Source: Mesostigma viride
Lineage: Eukaryota; Streptophyta; Mesostigmatophyceae; Mesostigmatales; Mesostigmataceae
DNA length: 45,000 bases
Assembly: GCA_009746045.1 (NCBI GenBank)
Contig: RPFO01001384.1
Coordinates: forward strand, 45,001-90,000
Reading direction: 5' to 3'
The notes below the pieces were generated by a model. The model saw nothing but the letters and a program-made list of their open reading frames with translations, searched no databases and had not been told where the DNA came from. Positions 1 to 27,779 of this stretch are shown here, piece by piece. Numbering within the stretch: position 1 is the stretch's first letter; the number at the start of each line of letters is the position of its first letter. The translations under genes were made by a program, and so were the position numbers.

Positions 1-56
1 CTGGACATCCCATGCCCAGTTCCCCTCCCCGGCACTGAGGACTTCTGCTCACGTGA

Positions 57-320
57 TGCCGTCGATCTGACACGTCAGTGTCTCAGGCGACCCTTGTTTC
101 CGCATCGGAGACCCGGGTCGTTGAGCTGAAAGAAGCTGTACAGTCCTCACTAGCAACGAGGCGATGGTGCCTTTCTTTTCAAGAGGCATGCATGATAATT
201 GCTAGCCAGGGTAGAAGTCCGCAGGTAGAGGTTATTGGTCCTGAGGATAGCCGCTACACTACCGCCTCGTCTGCCATTACAGTAGAGGACAGCTCGGATG
301 AGGATTACATCCCCATCTAG
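57..320 (+). CDS. possible 3'-terminal exon of an unknown gene
   Basis: An open frame follows an in-frame TGA at 54-56 and ends at TAG (318-320). It encodes roughly 87 residues and finishes in an acidic tail (EDSSDEDYIPI). There is no good ATG near its start, and AG dinucleotides at 76-77 and 85-86 could be splice acceptors, so it may be the last exon of a gene entering from the left. No family is recognised. Chance openness in GC-rich DNA is a real alternative. Confidence 0.25.
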   Translation, partial: CRRSDTSVSQATLVSASETRVVELKEAVQSSLATRRWCLSFQEACMIIASQGRSPQVEVIGPEDSRYTTASSAITVEDSSDEDYIPI

Positions 321-1057
321 TGCTTAACGGTTGGGGGATGATGCAGACGATATTTGTTTAAACGTTTGTGTAATTATTTTTCTAATGAGATTAGCATAGT
401 ACTCCGTGGCATGCCTTTGCGCATGACACGCAAGTACTTACTTACTTACTTAGCACGTATTCCCTGAGTTGCTGGATGCCGATGGAGGTGGGCGAAGCCG
501 CGAAACCAAACATAGCTAACTCTAAGCTAATCTAGAAATTAAACCTAGCGCTACTCAGATCAGCAAAGCGCCACATACATTCCTCCTGGGGCCGGGGAGG
601 GGGCTTGCCCTGCACAGGGGCCGGCGTGTGAGCGGCCTGGACAATCGTCTTCCACCTCTAGGTTCTGCATAGCAGTACTGAAGCAAGAGAGAGGGAGTGA
701 ACGCGGTGTTCAAACTTAGCTGGGACCACTAGGTCGGCCAGCAACTGCTGTGTATAGTTCATCAGAGACAGGTTTACCCATCGATCTTTCTAGGAATGTC
801 CTTGGGGCCATGCCACTGGTCAGGATATGCCGCCCTGGTTGGCCAAGCCGCTGGGGGCTGGCCAGACCGAAGTCGGTGCCTACCTGACTGGTGCGCGGCA
901 AGATGTCCTACGAATGCTATCCTACGCTGCCAAATCTCGTCCGAAATGCGAGGCATACCCTGATACAAAGACTCTAAAGGAGGTATATGTGTGGAAAACC
1001 CTAGGTTCAGGGCCTGCATCGGAGCATCCTGGTAACCGTGCCGTTCAGCCATGCACA

Positions 1058-1182
1058 TTGGTGCGAGAGGTCCTCAGTTCGATTTCGGTCGGATTCATTT
1101 GCAGATCGCGTTTTTCCGCGTTTTCCGCGGCCCGGCACTGAACGCAAATGGTTTTCACCTTTGCGGAGTGCCTGATCAGAAT
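1058..1182. repeat. 125-bp direct repeat, copy 1
   Basis: This segment recurs 396 bp downstream (1454-1578) with about three mismatches and no gaps. The right-hand copy runs into a reverse-transcriptase-like fragment, so the pair probably comes from decayed LINE sequence or a local duplication. Confidence 0.85.
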
Positions 1183-1453
1183 ATACGCTTGGCTGATTTC
1201 GATAGTACCGGCTACGCCCCCTTCTAAAGAAGGATTCAGCCGTGTTCAGCCCGTCTCACGTTGCGAGACTGAACAAGTCTCGCGTGCAGACACGTGTGTA
1301 GTACTCCTACACACAGATCTCGAGTGATTTATCTAGTACCAAATCCGACAGGCTTGCATCACTCCCCGGACAGGAGAACTTTTGCGGATGACTGTAGGTG
1401 TAAGTTGGCGATGCCATGGTAACCGGAGACGTCCGTCCTATAGTCAGCGAAAG

Positions 1454-1578
1454 TTGGTGCGAGAGGTCCCCAGTTCGATTTCGGTCGGATTCATTTGCAA
1501 ATCGCGTTTTTCCGCGTTTTCCGCGGCCCGGCACTGAACGCAAGTGGTTTTCACCTTTGCGGAGTGCCTGATCAGAAT
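1454..1578. repeat. 125-bp direct repeat, copy 2
   Basis: Second copy of the repeat at 1058-1182. On the minus strand it lies directly downstream of, and in the same open frame as, the reverse-transcriptase-like fragment at 1590-1707. Confidence 0.85.
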
Positions 1579-1589
1579 GCACATGGCCA

Positions 1590-1707
1590 GCGTGTCCGTG
1601 AGCGTCCATGCCTCGGCGCCATAGGTGAGCACCGTGAGGACCAGGACCTTGAAGAGCACGCGCCTGCGGTGCTCGCCCAGGTGCTTCGAGCGCCAGTAGT
1701 AAAACAA
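1590..1707 (-). pseudogene. LINE reverse-transcriptase C-terminal fragment
   Basis: The minus frame encodes about 38 residues containing KVLVLTVLTYGAEAWTLT. This resembles the conserved YGaEtW region near the C-terminus of non-LTR retrotransposon reverse transcriptases (established family knowledge). Nothing upstream or downstream restores a full polymerase, so this is a short truncated remnant. It lies just beyond the 3' end of the kinesin gene, on the same strand. Confidence 0.5.
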
Positions 1708-2309
1708 TGCATGTTACAAAGAGACTGGGAAAGAGCGCCGATGACAGTTTCCAAGATAAGGACTACAACCTGCATCATGCATGAGAGATCAACGAGCAGA
1801 CCGACTACAAGGAGTCCAGAACTTGCCAGCAGCCATCATGTGAGATGCTGCTACGTATTGATGCACGTATGAAAATTAAAGTGGCGATCGAAGTACAGAC
1901 AAACAGAGCTAGTTTGGTATTGCTGTATTGACAGATGAAAAAGAGCGAGTAACCCGGATGTCGATCCATCAATGGGAATCTCGTGAGTGCTTCAAAGAGC
2001 GTGCTCTGTGACTCCCACGCAGCTGGTCATCGCATCTGTGATCGAATAGAACTTGGAATCTTTGGGGCTAGGTTTCCCATTGATCGCCATCCACCTAGCG
2101 TACGTGCCACCTGCCTAGACAATGCGTTGCATGCTGATCATTCAAAACTACTCAAAGCCTGCACAGCTCCAGAAATCAGTATAAGACATCACCGCCTGCG
2201 AAAATCTGCCGCCGGCATCGGTGGCATCTCCCATGGGCTGCGCTCACATAGCGTTGCAAGGGCTCGCTTACTGGTTGTTGGCAGGCACACCCGTGAGGCC
2301 TAGCCCCCC
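1708..2309. other. 3' flank of the kinesin gene
   Basis: Sequence downstream of the kinesin stop codon. No gene or structured repeat is evident; it should contain the 3' UTR and polyadenylation site. Confidence 0.4.
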
Positions 2310-18418
<16,109 letters not shown>

Positions 18419-19440
18419 GTCGCCGGGATGATCAGATATTCTATACCTCTATAGAGGGATCAACGACTTGGAGGAGTCCAGCAGGTTCTAAACGTTGAAA
18501 TTGTGCATGGCAAGCCTGGGCGCAAGCCTCTCCGTGCTTGGTCCAGCCGTGCGCCCGTTTCTCTGCTCTGATGTAGGCAGGTAGAGCAGGAAGTAATGTG
18601 TAGACATGGAGGAATGGCGACTCCGGCCGGCTAGTTTGAATTTAACGTGCCAGGATGCGACTCTCTTGGAGGCTTTGCGGGCGAGTTTTTCAAATGCGTG
18701 ACAAATCATGGAGATGGTTCCGTCCAAATAAGAACGGGTCCGACCAACGCCTTGATTGCTTGGTGGGAATCCATGTTCGTAACGGATGCCGTATGATCAG
18801 TAATAGTTTTTTTGTTGGTTAGTAATTTAGTTCGGTAGTTGAATACCACGCCGCACATGAAGCAGAGATTTGGAAACGGCCGAGGGCCGGAACATACATA
18901 TTATGCTGCCACAGGGCCTGTGTCTAGTAACACGCAGTAGGAACAAAAGGCAACGCTGTGGAACGGCCGGAGCACGCCGCGGTCACCACCAGCTATTAAC
19001 TCAACTCATAAACTCAACTCAACCACCAGCCGACGCGCGTCATCCTTGGGGCAGCTGGCGAAAGGGCTTGCGCGCAACGGGGGGGCAGACTTGACTGCGA
19101 GCATTTTCGGTCGTTTGCCACAAGAGCAGGGAACACCTTGTTGTACAGCTCATGTAAACCTATTATTTGCCATAGCGCTTCCTGGTACAAAAGACGAGAC
19201 GCCGTAAGCCAGTCGCGTCTTTGGCCTTCTAGGCAGTTGGCCAAGCTTACAATGGTAAAGCTCTGCTGGGAATTCCCAACGCCATGGCGGCGAGCGAGGT
19301 TGCCGTAGTGTCCCGTGTATATGACCCGGGCAGAATGTTACTTTTGCGACCACTCAGCAGCACATTCTCCATGGCATGATCGGCACGAATACCTCGCCAC
19401 CAGCAGTGTGGCTAGCAGTTTATGATTGTTAGAGATTATC
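18419..19440. promoter_or_regulatory. divergent intergenic region
   Basis: About 1 kb separates the start codons of the minus-strand kinesin and the plus-strand GT29-like gene, so both promoters and 5' UTRs should lie here. No convincing ORF, TATA box or repeat was identified. Confidence 0.5.
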
Positions 19441-20259
19441 ATGGCCATGGGAAAGGCTATATTGTTCCGGCTGGTAGCCCATTTCCTACTCTTGCCACTA
19501 GTTTGGGGGGCGGGTCCCGATGGCGAGGGTCCATCATTGATTGGGAAAGTGTGGGAGCAAGTTCGCGAAGTGGATGAGTCTCCAGGCAAGTCCCCCTCTC
19601 TTTGCGTTATTACTGCCCAAACCCCGCCACGTAGGGTGCCTTCATTTGCTTTGTCGTCTAGTATTTGTCTGACGCCCTCCACCCCGCTGTCCGCGTCGGA
19701 TCCCCGCACACGACCTCTTTCCCGCAGCTGAGACCAGCAATGCGGCTCCCCAGCGAGCAAAGTTTGCGGGAGATTCTCGGCAGGGTGTATTTATAAACCC
19801 GCCCGCGTCGCTGCAGGAGTCCCTATTTCTATGGGACGTCCCCGTCGTGCTCCCGAACCAGCAGCCGCTCCTGAGAGAAAACGAGGCCCGCGCGTCGGTC
19901 TCAACACCCGAGCCATCCCAACCCCAGGCATATGTAAAGCAGGATGGGGCACAACTCACCGAGGAGCATGGGGACATCGCCAGCTCAACGGCCACAGAGG
20001 CAGGCCCCCCCGAGCGGTTGCGCGAGGCCCCCTTCACCAACCAGCAGCGCGAGGCGATGGAGCAGCAGGTTTTCCGTGCGGTAGCAGCACAGAGGGAGAT
20101 GCTGGAGCGTGTGCGCCTCGAGGAGGAAGAGAGGCAACGCCAGCAGGCGCAGGGGCAGGAGCAGGAACAGGTGCCGGGGACGGACCAACGACAGGAGCAA
20201 CGGCAGGAGCGAGAGGGAGGTCAGGACCAGGGGCAGGAGAACATCCAGGAGCAGGCCCA

Positions 20260-20322
<63 letters not shown>

Positions 20323-21357
20323 AGAGCCAGCAAAGGCCCCACTGGTGGCCCCCAAGCAGAAGGCTGCAAAAGCAAAGGGGGCACCGCGTCCTCCGCGCGC
20401 AAAATCACCGCCGGGGTTGAAGGCTGCGCCGGCGGCCACGGCAGCTCCTGAAGAGCAGGGCGAGGTGCCAACAGGGGATCCCACACAGTTCTACTCGCAG
20501 CCGCAGCCTACAGTGGGGGAGTTGCAGTCAAGGCCGCTATCACAGGCTCAGCCGCTGCCGCTGCCGGCCCCGATTGAGGCGGCATGGGGCCAGCAGGCGC
20601 AGCCGCAGCCTACAGTGGCGGAGTTGCAGTCAAGGCCGCTATCACAGGCTCAGCCGCTGCCGCTGCCGGCCCCGATTGAGGCGGCATGGGGCCAGCAGGC
20701 GCAGCCGCAGCCGACAGTGGCGGAGTTGCAGTCAAGGCCGCTATCACAGGCTCAGCCGCTGCCGCTGCCGGCCCCGATTGAGGCGGCATGGGGCCAGCAG
20801 GCGCAGCCGCAGCCGACAGTGGCGGAGTTGCAGTCAAGGCCGCTATCACAGGCTCAGCCGCTGCCGCTGCCGGCCCCGTCTGAGGCGGCATGGGGCCAGC
20901 AGGCGCAGCCGCAGCCGACAGTGGCGGAGTTGGAGTCAAGGCCGCTATCACAGGCTCAGCCGCTGCCGCTGCCGGCCCCGTTTGAGGCGGCATGGGGCCA
21001 GCAGGCGCAGCCACAACCACAGACTCTGGTGTCCGTGCCCCAGTTGGACGCGTCCCCGTGGGGGCAGAATGCGCAGTTGCAGGCGCAGGTGTTGCCGCAG
21101 CAGGCTGCGCTGCTGTCGCAAGCACAACAGCTGCTGCCCTCGCAACCACAACAGCTGCTGCCCTCGCAATTGTCGCGATCGCAGGTGGTACCCTCTCAGG
21201 TGCTGCTGCAGCCCGGTGGTACCCTCCCAGGCGCTGCTGTCGCAGGTGTTTTCCAGGGGAGTTTCCCGCAGTCGCAGGCGCTTTCCGCGGATCTTCAGCT
21301 CAAGCTCCAGCTAGAGCAGCTGCAGCTTCAGATGCAGCAGCAGATGCTGCTGCTGGC

Positions 21358-21427
<70 letters not shown>

Positions 21428-24270
21428 GCGAGGGGGTCTGGGCGCAAGCGGAAAGGAAGCGGGCGGCGTGCGGACGAGGGGGATGCGCTGCTGGAGCTGT
21501 TACGAAAGCAGCTGGAGGAGGGTGGAGGTGGGTCGGGTGCCGGCAGCAAGAAGGGAGGCAAGAAGGGCAAGAAGGGGGACGATTCGGTCGCGCTGGTGGT
21601 CCAGCAGCTTTCCGCCTTGCTGGCACAACAGAAGGGTGCTGGGGCACAAGGAGGCGGGGCAGGAGGGGGGCCGGGAGGGAAGGCGGGCAAGTCTGCAGAG
21701 GCCGTGGCTGCATTGGCTTTCGGTGGGGGCCAGGCTGCTGCGAGTGGGATGGATGGGGGCTCGTCTGCTGCGAGTGGGATGGATGGGGGCCGGTCTGCTG
21801 CGAGTGGGATGGATGGGGTCCTGGCTGCTGCGAGTGGGATGGATGGGGGCCCGTCTGCTGCGAGTGGGATGGACGGGGTCCTGGCTGCTGCGAGTGGGAT
21901 GGGTGGGGGCCCGTCTGCTGCGAGTGGGATGGATGGGGTCCTGGCTGCTGCGAGTGGGATGGATGGGGGCCTGTCTGCTGCGAGTGGGATGGATGGAGTC
22001 CTGGCTGCTGCGAGTGGGATGGATGGGGGCCCGTCTGCTGCGAGTTGGATGGTTGGGGGCCCGGCTGCTGCGAGTGGGATGGATGGGGGCCCGGCTGCTG
22101 CGAGTTGGATGGATGGGGGCCCGGCTGCTGCGAGTGGGATGGATGGGGGAGTGGAGGCGGTTGGGGGGTGGGGACAACCACAGGAGATGGTGCCCTTACT
22201 AGCATGGTTGCGCTTGTGAAACAGTTGGGCTTGGCGAGCGAGGGGGCAGGTACCCTGGGTGGCTCCGCATCGGAGGAATCGTCGTCGGACGCGGGGCCCT
22301 CTCGTGATGCGGATGACATGAGCGACGAGCAGATGCCAAACATACCGAGCAGTACTGACGACGTCAGCATGGGTGTGGCGCCGTCGGCAAGTGGGGGTGG
22401 CAGCACGGGCAGGGGTGACATCAGCGACAATGATGATGAGAAGGACGCGCAGGCTTGGCTTGCGCAGCTTGAGGGTGAGGAGGCAGCAACAGGGTCGGTG
22501 AACCAGGGGGGGGCTGGTGCGTCGCCCGAGGGCCAGGCACTTGCGGCCGCGCTGGCGGCGGTGACTGTGCAGACACCGGGGGGGGAGGGTGCCGACTCCT
22601 CTGACATGGACCTCCCAGGCACAAGAACAACGCTCTCTCCCTCGGGGGCTGCTGCAAGTGAAGGGGTCGGCAGCGGTCTTGCTGGCGTTGGGGCGAACGC
22701 GTCGCCGGTGCAGCGGGAAGTAGTCAAGCCGGCGGCGGCGCCTGCACCCGAGGCCCCCGCGGGCGTGGGTGACCCTGTCACCCTGGCCGTGTCCATCACG
22801 GGGACCAAGATGGATCACTGGAGCGGCACGCTGTACGAGGCGCGCAGCGAGTGCTCGGTCTCGTTCCCGCCCGTGGGCCCGGCCCCGCCCACGTCTATTC
22901 CTGTGGGGGCGGGCGAGCCCCCACCCATGTGCCGCATTGCCACGGTTTGCGACAGCGAGAACGTGTTCCGGCCGCGGAGGGTGGAGGGGGAGGAGGGATC
23001 CCGCAGAAGGCTGCTCGCCTTGTCATCGTTGTCATCACTGTCGTCATTGTCTGATCCGTCGACCTCTTCCTCCAGCGCTGATTTCGTTGATTGGATGGGT
23101 CCATCGCTCTCCGGTGCCTCGTCATCCCTCACATCGCTGCCGGCCTCCCGGCGCGCCGAGTACAGGCGATGGCTTCCCGGCCGCGCCTCGTCGCGCCGCT
23201 CCCTGCTGGGCGTGTTCGGCTCGCTGCGCGACAAGTGGTCGCAGAGCGTCCAGTCGCTGCGTGTGCCCTCAGCGCACCTGTCTACGGGGATGCACCCGCG
23301 CGCGACCGCGGCGGCGCCCCCGGTCCCCTCCGACACCGGCTTCGACTGGTCGGCGGCGCTCCCTGCGGATCAGCCGACCTTGGAGCGCGCCGCGAGCCAG
23401 TTCGAGCAGCCCAGCAGCACGAGTCTGCAGGACGTGATTGCACGTATCCTCAAGCCGTCCCCGCAGGCGTCGTGCGAGCGGCTCACCAAGGCGTGCGGGC
23501 CCATGGGCGCTCGTAAAGGGCTCACGCTGCGCCCGGGCATCCTGGGCACGTGCGCGGTCGTGGGGCTGGGCAAGGTGCTGATGCGGGCGGACTACGGGCC
23601 AGAGATCGACGCGCACGACACAGTGGTGCGCTTTGGGAGCGCACCCACCGCCGGGTTTGAGTGGAACACAGGCACAAAGACGTCGATCGAGTTCCGACGA
23701 CACGTCGGGGGGGGGGCACCTGCGGCCGAGGGAGTGGATTTACCGGACGTGTGGGGCGGCCACGGGTACCGGGGGCAGCTGGGGGACGCGAGGCTGCCGG
23801 ACAAGTTCTATCTGTTCCAAGGTACGGCGCACGAGCGGTCGCCTGTGGGGTGGATCCACGAGATCCCTTACGCGTCCCTGGAGGCGGTCGGTGACTACCG
23901 GGGCGTCGCGGGCAAGGTCATGCGCCTGCTCAAGAAATACGTGAAGTTCTTCGCGGAGAGCGACGGGGGGGAGGCCCACGATGGGGGCATCCAGGGTCCC
24001 CGGTCCCCAGGCCGCGACGCAGGGTTTGGGGACGCGATGACTCTGGAGCCCTCGGCCGGCTTCCAGCTGGTGACCACGCTCCTGCAGTCGGGCCTGTGCA
24101 CGCGTATTGATCTGTATGGATTCAGCAGCAGCGGCATCGGGCATTACTTCCGCGGCCCGCGCAAGGGGGTGAGCCCCGCGGATCTGGTGACGGCTTCTCA
24201 CCTGTCGCTGGGCGCGGAGCATTTCGCGTACCAGGTCGCGATGGCAAATAACCTGCTGTGCCTGCATTGA
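19441..24270 (+). CDS. GT29 sialyltransferase-like protein with very long low-complexity N-terminal region
   Basis: Exon 1 (19441-19585) starts at ATGGCCATGG and encodes a hydrophobic signal anchor (LFRLVAHFLLLPLVWG), as in Golgi type II enzymes. A GC-AG intron (19586-19727) joins it in frame to exon 2. Repeats and poly-Gln fill about 1,100 residues. The C-terminal domain has the L-sialylmotif (CAVVGLGKVLM, YGPEIDAHDTVVRFGSAPT, GTKTSIEF; about 23550-23700) and the S-motif (LEPSAGFQLVTTLLQSGLC, IDLYGFS). HYFR stands at motif III and HLSLGAEHF near the motif VS position. Sugar transfer in the Golgi is inferred; plant and algal relatives often do not use sialic acid. The frame changes near 22150-22225, either a one-base G-run indel or a short unrecognised intron. 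Total length is about 1,560 residues. Confidence 0.85.
19586..19727 (+). other. GC-AG intron of the GT29-like gene
   Basis: The donor is CCAG|GCAAGT and the acceptor TTTCCCGCAG. Removing 142 bp joins exon 1 (phase 1) in frame with the long exon 2; without splicing the frame stops at 19731. GC donors are a known minor class and need a strong match elsewhere, which GCAAGT provides. Confidence 0.7.
20261..20330 (+). repeat. GAGCCG repeat encoding Glu-Pro
   Basis: About twelve hexanucleotide units inside the GT29-like gene, encoding an EP dipeptide tract likely to form an extended rod-like linker. Confidence 0.95.
20497..21006 (+). repeat. 102-bp coding repeat, five copies
   Basis: Five in-frame 34-residue repeats (TVAELQSRPLSQAQPLPLPA core, ending EAAWGQQ) in the N-terminal region of the GT29-like protein. 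They are nearly identical at DNA level, which implies recent expansion. Confidence 0.95.
21359..21424 (+). repeat. CAG repeat, 22 pure units (poly-Gln)
   Basis: Twenty-two uninterrupted CAG codons in the coding frame of the GT29-like protein, preceded by a Gln/Leu-rich helical stretch. Confidence 0.96.
21733..22153 (+). repeat. 30-bp coding repeat, about fourteen copies
   Basis: In-frame decapeptide repeats (AASGMDGGPS with variants) just before the point where the frame shifts. The unit is a multiple of three, so all frames stay open through it. Confidence 0.95.
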
Positions 24271-27242
24271 GGCTGGGGCAATCGGTTTGTGGTGCTCGCG
24301 CTGAGGCGGGGGCGAGTACTTTTTAGTGCCGCATTCAGGTGTGGGGACGAACATAGAGTTACCTTGTTCGCCTTGGATTATCCTACCACCTGCGTTGTTG
24401 TCGGAACTGTTCGGACAGCCAAGGAGTCCTCTGCATCTGGTGGGAGGGGCCAACCCAGCAAGCTTTGCATGGGTTACTTCAGGCATCCGATGCATGCCTC
24501 GGTCGGCAGATTAAAGAAACATGGCCGATTGCTGTTGCATGTTCGTTTGTGGGGGGGCAGGGTCAGCTTACTCGGCTATAGTTGAAGGCATGCGGGTGGA
24601 TCATGCCGAAGGTGTGAAGCAATCCCTGCCGGCTCCCCGCACAGAGGTTCTGTCCCTGCAGCGGCGGGACATGGTTGGGAGTTTGGGGCACCACTGGCGG
24701 CATGTGATGTGCAGGGGACAAAGGGAGCTAGATGGGTAGACGGGGATGTGCCCTTGTTTCTGTGGCTATCGAAGGAAGTGTTGGCGTGCGGGTAGGCGTG
24801 GGGGATCGACAAGCTGGGAAGCACAAGGGGCACCGCGGCATGCTGAGCAGGGCCAGATGCCTATCTACAGAACCCCAGGTGTGCGGTTACCCCCCGTGTG
24901 TGGCAGGGGCAGGGGCCCTACCGGGGTGCCGGTGCCCGTGTGGTACTCCATTCTGGGGTATTGAGGCCAATCCGCGCCATTCAAGGAAAAGCATGTCGGA
25001 CCCCGCGTGTTTGTTGTGTTCGCAGCTGCGATGCTCCGGCTAATCGAATAACTGCCACGGGCGTGTGCGCCCACCGGGAATGCCAAGGGCTGACATGCCA
25101 GGTCGCTGTGTGCTATGGGCCATGGGATGTCGGGTAGAGACGCAAGCAATCACCATGGGAAGGGCACGTGACAGCAGCAGAGTACCAAGTGCCATAGTAT
25201 CGCTGGAGCAACATGGCGGGGGAGGGAGCGGGACGGCTGTGTCTCTCCCCCGCCTGGCAGCATGCCGCCGCCGTGGGGTGGCTTGCGCAGTGTGAGAGCA
25301 GTCATCCCGCACTCTACCCGCTATTCGGCATGTTGCGGAGCCTGGGTGCGCCCGTGGATCCGCTGCTCTTGCCTCCCGTGTCCCTCCCGCGACACAGTGT
25401 TACTTATGGTTGATGATCATGTTGGTTATGGTTCATGATACGGCCTCATCTGGTGGACGGCGTGATGCTACTCCTTTGGTGGGTGGTGTGTCGCGCCACC
25501 TAAGCTCCCGCCAGGTGTCCAGTGCGCGCAGGTCAACCATCCGATGCGTGGCCAACTTCGCCCCGCTCTTGCATCGGCGCTTGAGTCAGGGTAGGGAGTC
25601 CTGCGGGGCACTTCTGGTGTGAGGGGTATGGATTGGGGCATGCTTGCATGAGACATCGAGCCCTGGTGTTCTGCCAGGGGGTCCATGACACCCTCCTCCT
25701 GGATCTGGTGCTTGTAGCGGGGAGTCGCATGGCACAGGGATAAGAAATTGTCAGGCTCGAGCTACCTGGTCCGGATTCTTCCAGAGTTTTGGTCTGCGCG
25801 AGTTGTCTGTTTGATGTCCAGAATACCCTCTACGGTGATGGCTGTCACATCCAGTCGTGCCTTTGCACAAGGTTGCTCCTGCACGCTCGTCGGGCATGGG
25901 GCATTGTCTATCAGCCACCGTTGTGGTTCTGGGCTGTGGAGGGGCAACCTGTTGGTCTGAATCCCTTAGCGCACGGGCCATCTGCTCCTTTGACACACGT
26001 GCAAATATCAGGGATGTACCATACACAGGATATATGCTCTTTGGAAGCATGACCATGAACCATTGGAGACGGTGTCGTTTTGCCGTAAAAGCATGCGAGC
26101 ATCTTTGCTCTCTGGGTGTATAAGCATGCAGACAAACGATGAGCTACTCAAGTTGGCAGCTGTTTGAGCTCTGCCTGCATTAAATGAGACAACTGTTCCT
26201 GATGTGCAGCATGGCTTATGCAGCATGCCACAGCATGGTGTGCTCAGCTTTTTCTCCTTGTGCTTGAATCAGCATGAATGTGTTGATACATTGCGAAGTG
26301 GTGCTTGCCCTGCGAATTCTGGGGCCCACTGTGTGAAGCGGTGCCCTAACGCTCACATGCACGCTGTTTGAGCTTGACCAGCGGAAGGGTCCAGCGATGC
26401 ATGCTGTCGATTAATAATCACATCGACGGTGTGTGATAAACACCATGAATGAGGTCGATGTGTTTGACATGCGATCAACGAGCACCAGATGTCAGAGTTT
26501 TGGTCGCACTTTACGTTTTAGTCGTGGATAGTTTTTTAGACTACTTTTTCTGTCAGGCCTCGGGGGGTTTACCACGTACAGTTGTCGGTATGTCACCAGC
26601 CCTGTCAAGCAAAAGCCTGGTAAGTCTGGACCCAGAAATTCTGACCATTTCAATGCACAGCCTGCGTCACGTGGGTACCAATAAAGGAGTCCTCTTAAAA
26701 CCCCTGTATACCAACAATGAAGATAACCAGCGCACGTCGCATCTTATACAATAAAAAAAATGCATGAGGGAGGTCTCCCTTACTGCCTCAAGTGGGCAGG
26801 CCGCAGAGGACTCTCTATATCACGCGGAGACAACCAGCGCAGGCCAGAAATCGGGAGAATCCGGACCATGGTAGCTCCAGCCTGCCGTTATCGTGTCCGC
26901 GTGTTCGAGTGGTTCAGGATGATGAACATGAATTAATGGTCGATGGAAAGGTGACTCTCTATGTTTGATCCGACTAGGTTGTCCCCAGTTTGCAACTTTG
27001 CAAGTCCAGTTCTCAATTAATTCTCATTAAGTTCTGAGAGGGTGGGGCCCGCGATTAATTAAGAGGTACCTAGGCCTTGAAATAAAATAAGAGGCATGCC
27101 TCGAATCTATGAAGATATATTCTTGGAGGTGATCGAGTTTTTATTGGCGTTAATTTGAAGTATTATGTTGCATGTACAACAACATGCCAGGCCGTTTGAT
27201 TCATTTCGGCTTTTACATTTTCACCAATGTGTCAAAAAAGGA
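24271..27242. other. 3-kb stretch without recognisable gene
   Basis: It starts with the 3' flank of the GT29-like gene. Open frames on both strands are short and show no conserved motifs. A 23-bp sequence at 26830-26852 recurs at 13512-13534 with one mismatch. An A-rich tract follows at 26750. Nothing else is supported. Confidence 0.5.
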
Positions 27243-27584
27243 TCAATTATATACTCGACTTCTCCGTAAAATCTCGTCAACCGGGTTTTGAAACAACTTA
27301 CGGACGCCGTATAGATGCAGTTCCAACGTAGCAAACAACGTCACGACTGACGCGGCGCCAAATAGTCGATCGCCAAGGTTCGATCCTTTTCTGCGAGCGG
27401 CCATTTTACAACGTTGCGCCGCGTCCTGTACCAGAGCCCTTTTCTGAACGTGAGATGCAAAATCCGCTTGCATGCCAGACCGGGAACTCCGTCCAATACC
27501 TTCGTGCAGTACTGCCAATGCACTACCATTCAAATCACCCGGATATCGCTGGCCAGCGGTATACCTCTTATTTGATTCCGCCAT
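27243..27584 (-). CDS. hypothetical small protein, 113 residues
   Basis: A complete frame with ATG in good context (AGATGGCGG), starting MAESNKRYTAGQRYPGDLNG and ending ILRRSRVYN. A mildly hydrophobic segment (FGAASVVTLFATLELHLYG) lies near residue 75. It is divergent from the ORF1p-like pseudogene, with about 195 bp between the starts. No family is recognised; it may be a chance frame. Confidence 0.3.
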   Translation of the reverse strand: MAESNKRYTAGQRYPGDLNGSALAVLHEGIGRSSRSGMQADFASHVQKRALVQDAAQRCKMAARRKGSNLGDRLFGAASVVTLFATLELHLYGVRKLFQNPVDEILRRSRVYN

Positions 27585-27779
27585 CTAGAAACACTTCGAC
27601 TAACACGTGGACATGATTGTGCAGGTAAAGAGCCACGAGCCACGAGGTAGCCATGGCTGACGGCGGAGCTCATAACTTTCACGTTTTAGCACCGAATTTA
27701 GTCGTGAATATCACACTCGCTTCGTCTTTCTAAGACGCACATGCTGATATAATTTTCCGACGCTATTACGCAATATACG

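Noticed and set aside
21300-22818. 500-residue minus-strand frames opposite the GT29-like gene
   Set aside because: They mirror the CAG, decapeptide and Gly-rich repeats of the plus-strand coding sequence and show no independent motif.
24289-26226. Several 60-100-residue frames downstream of the GT29-like gene
   Set aside because: No conserved motif, overlapping frames on both strands and no splice context; consistent with chance in GC-rich DNA.
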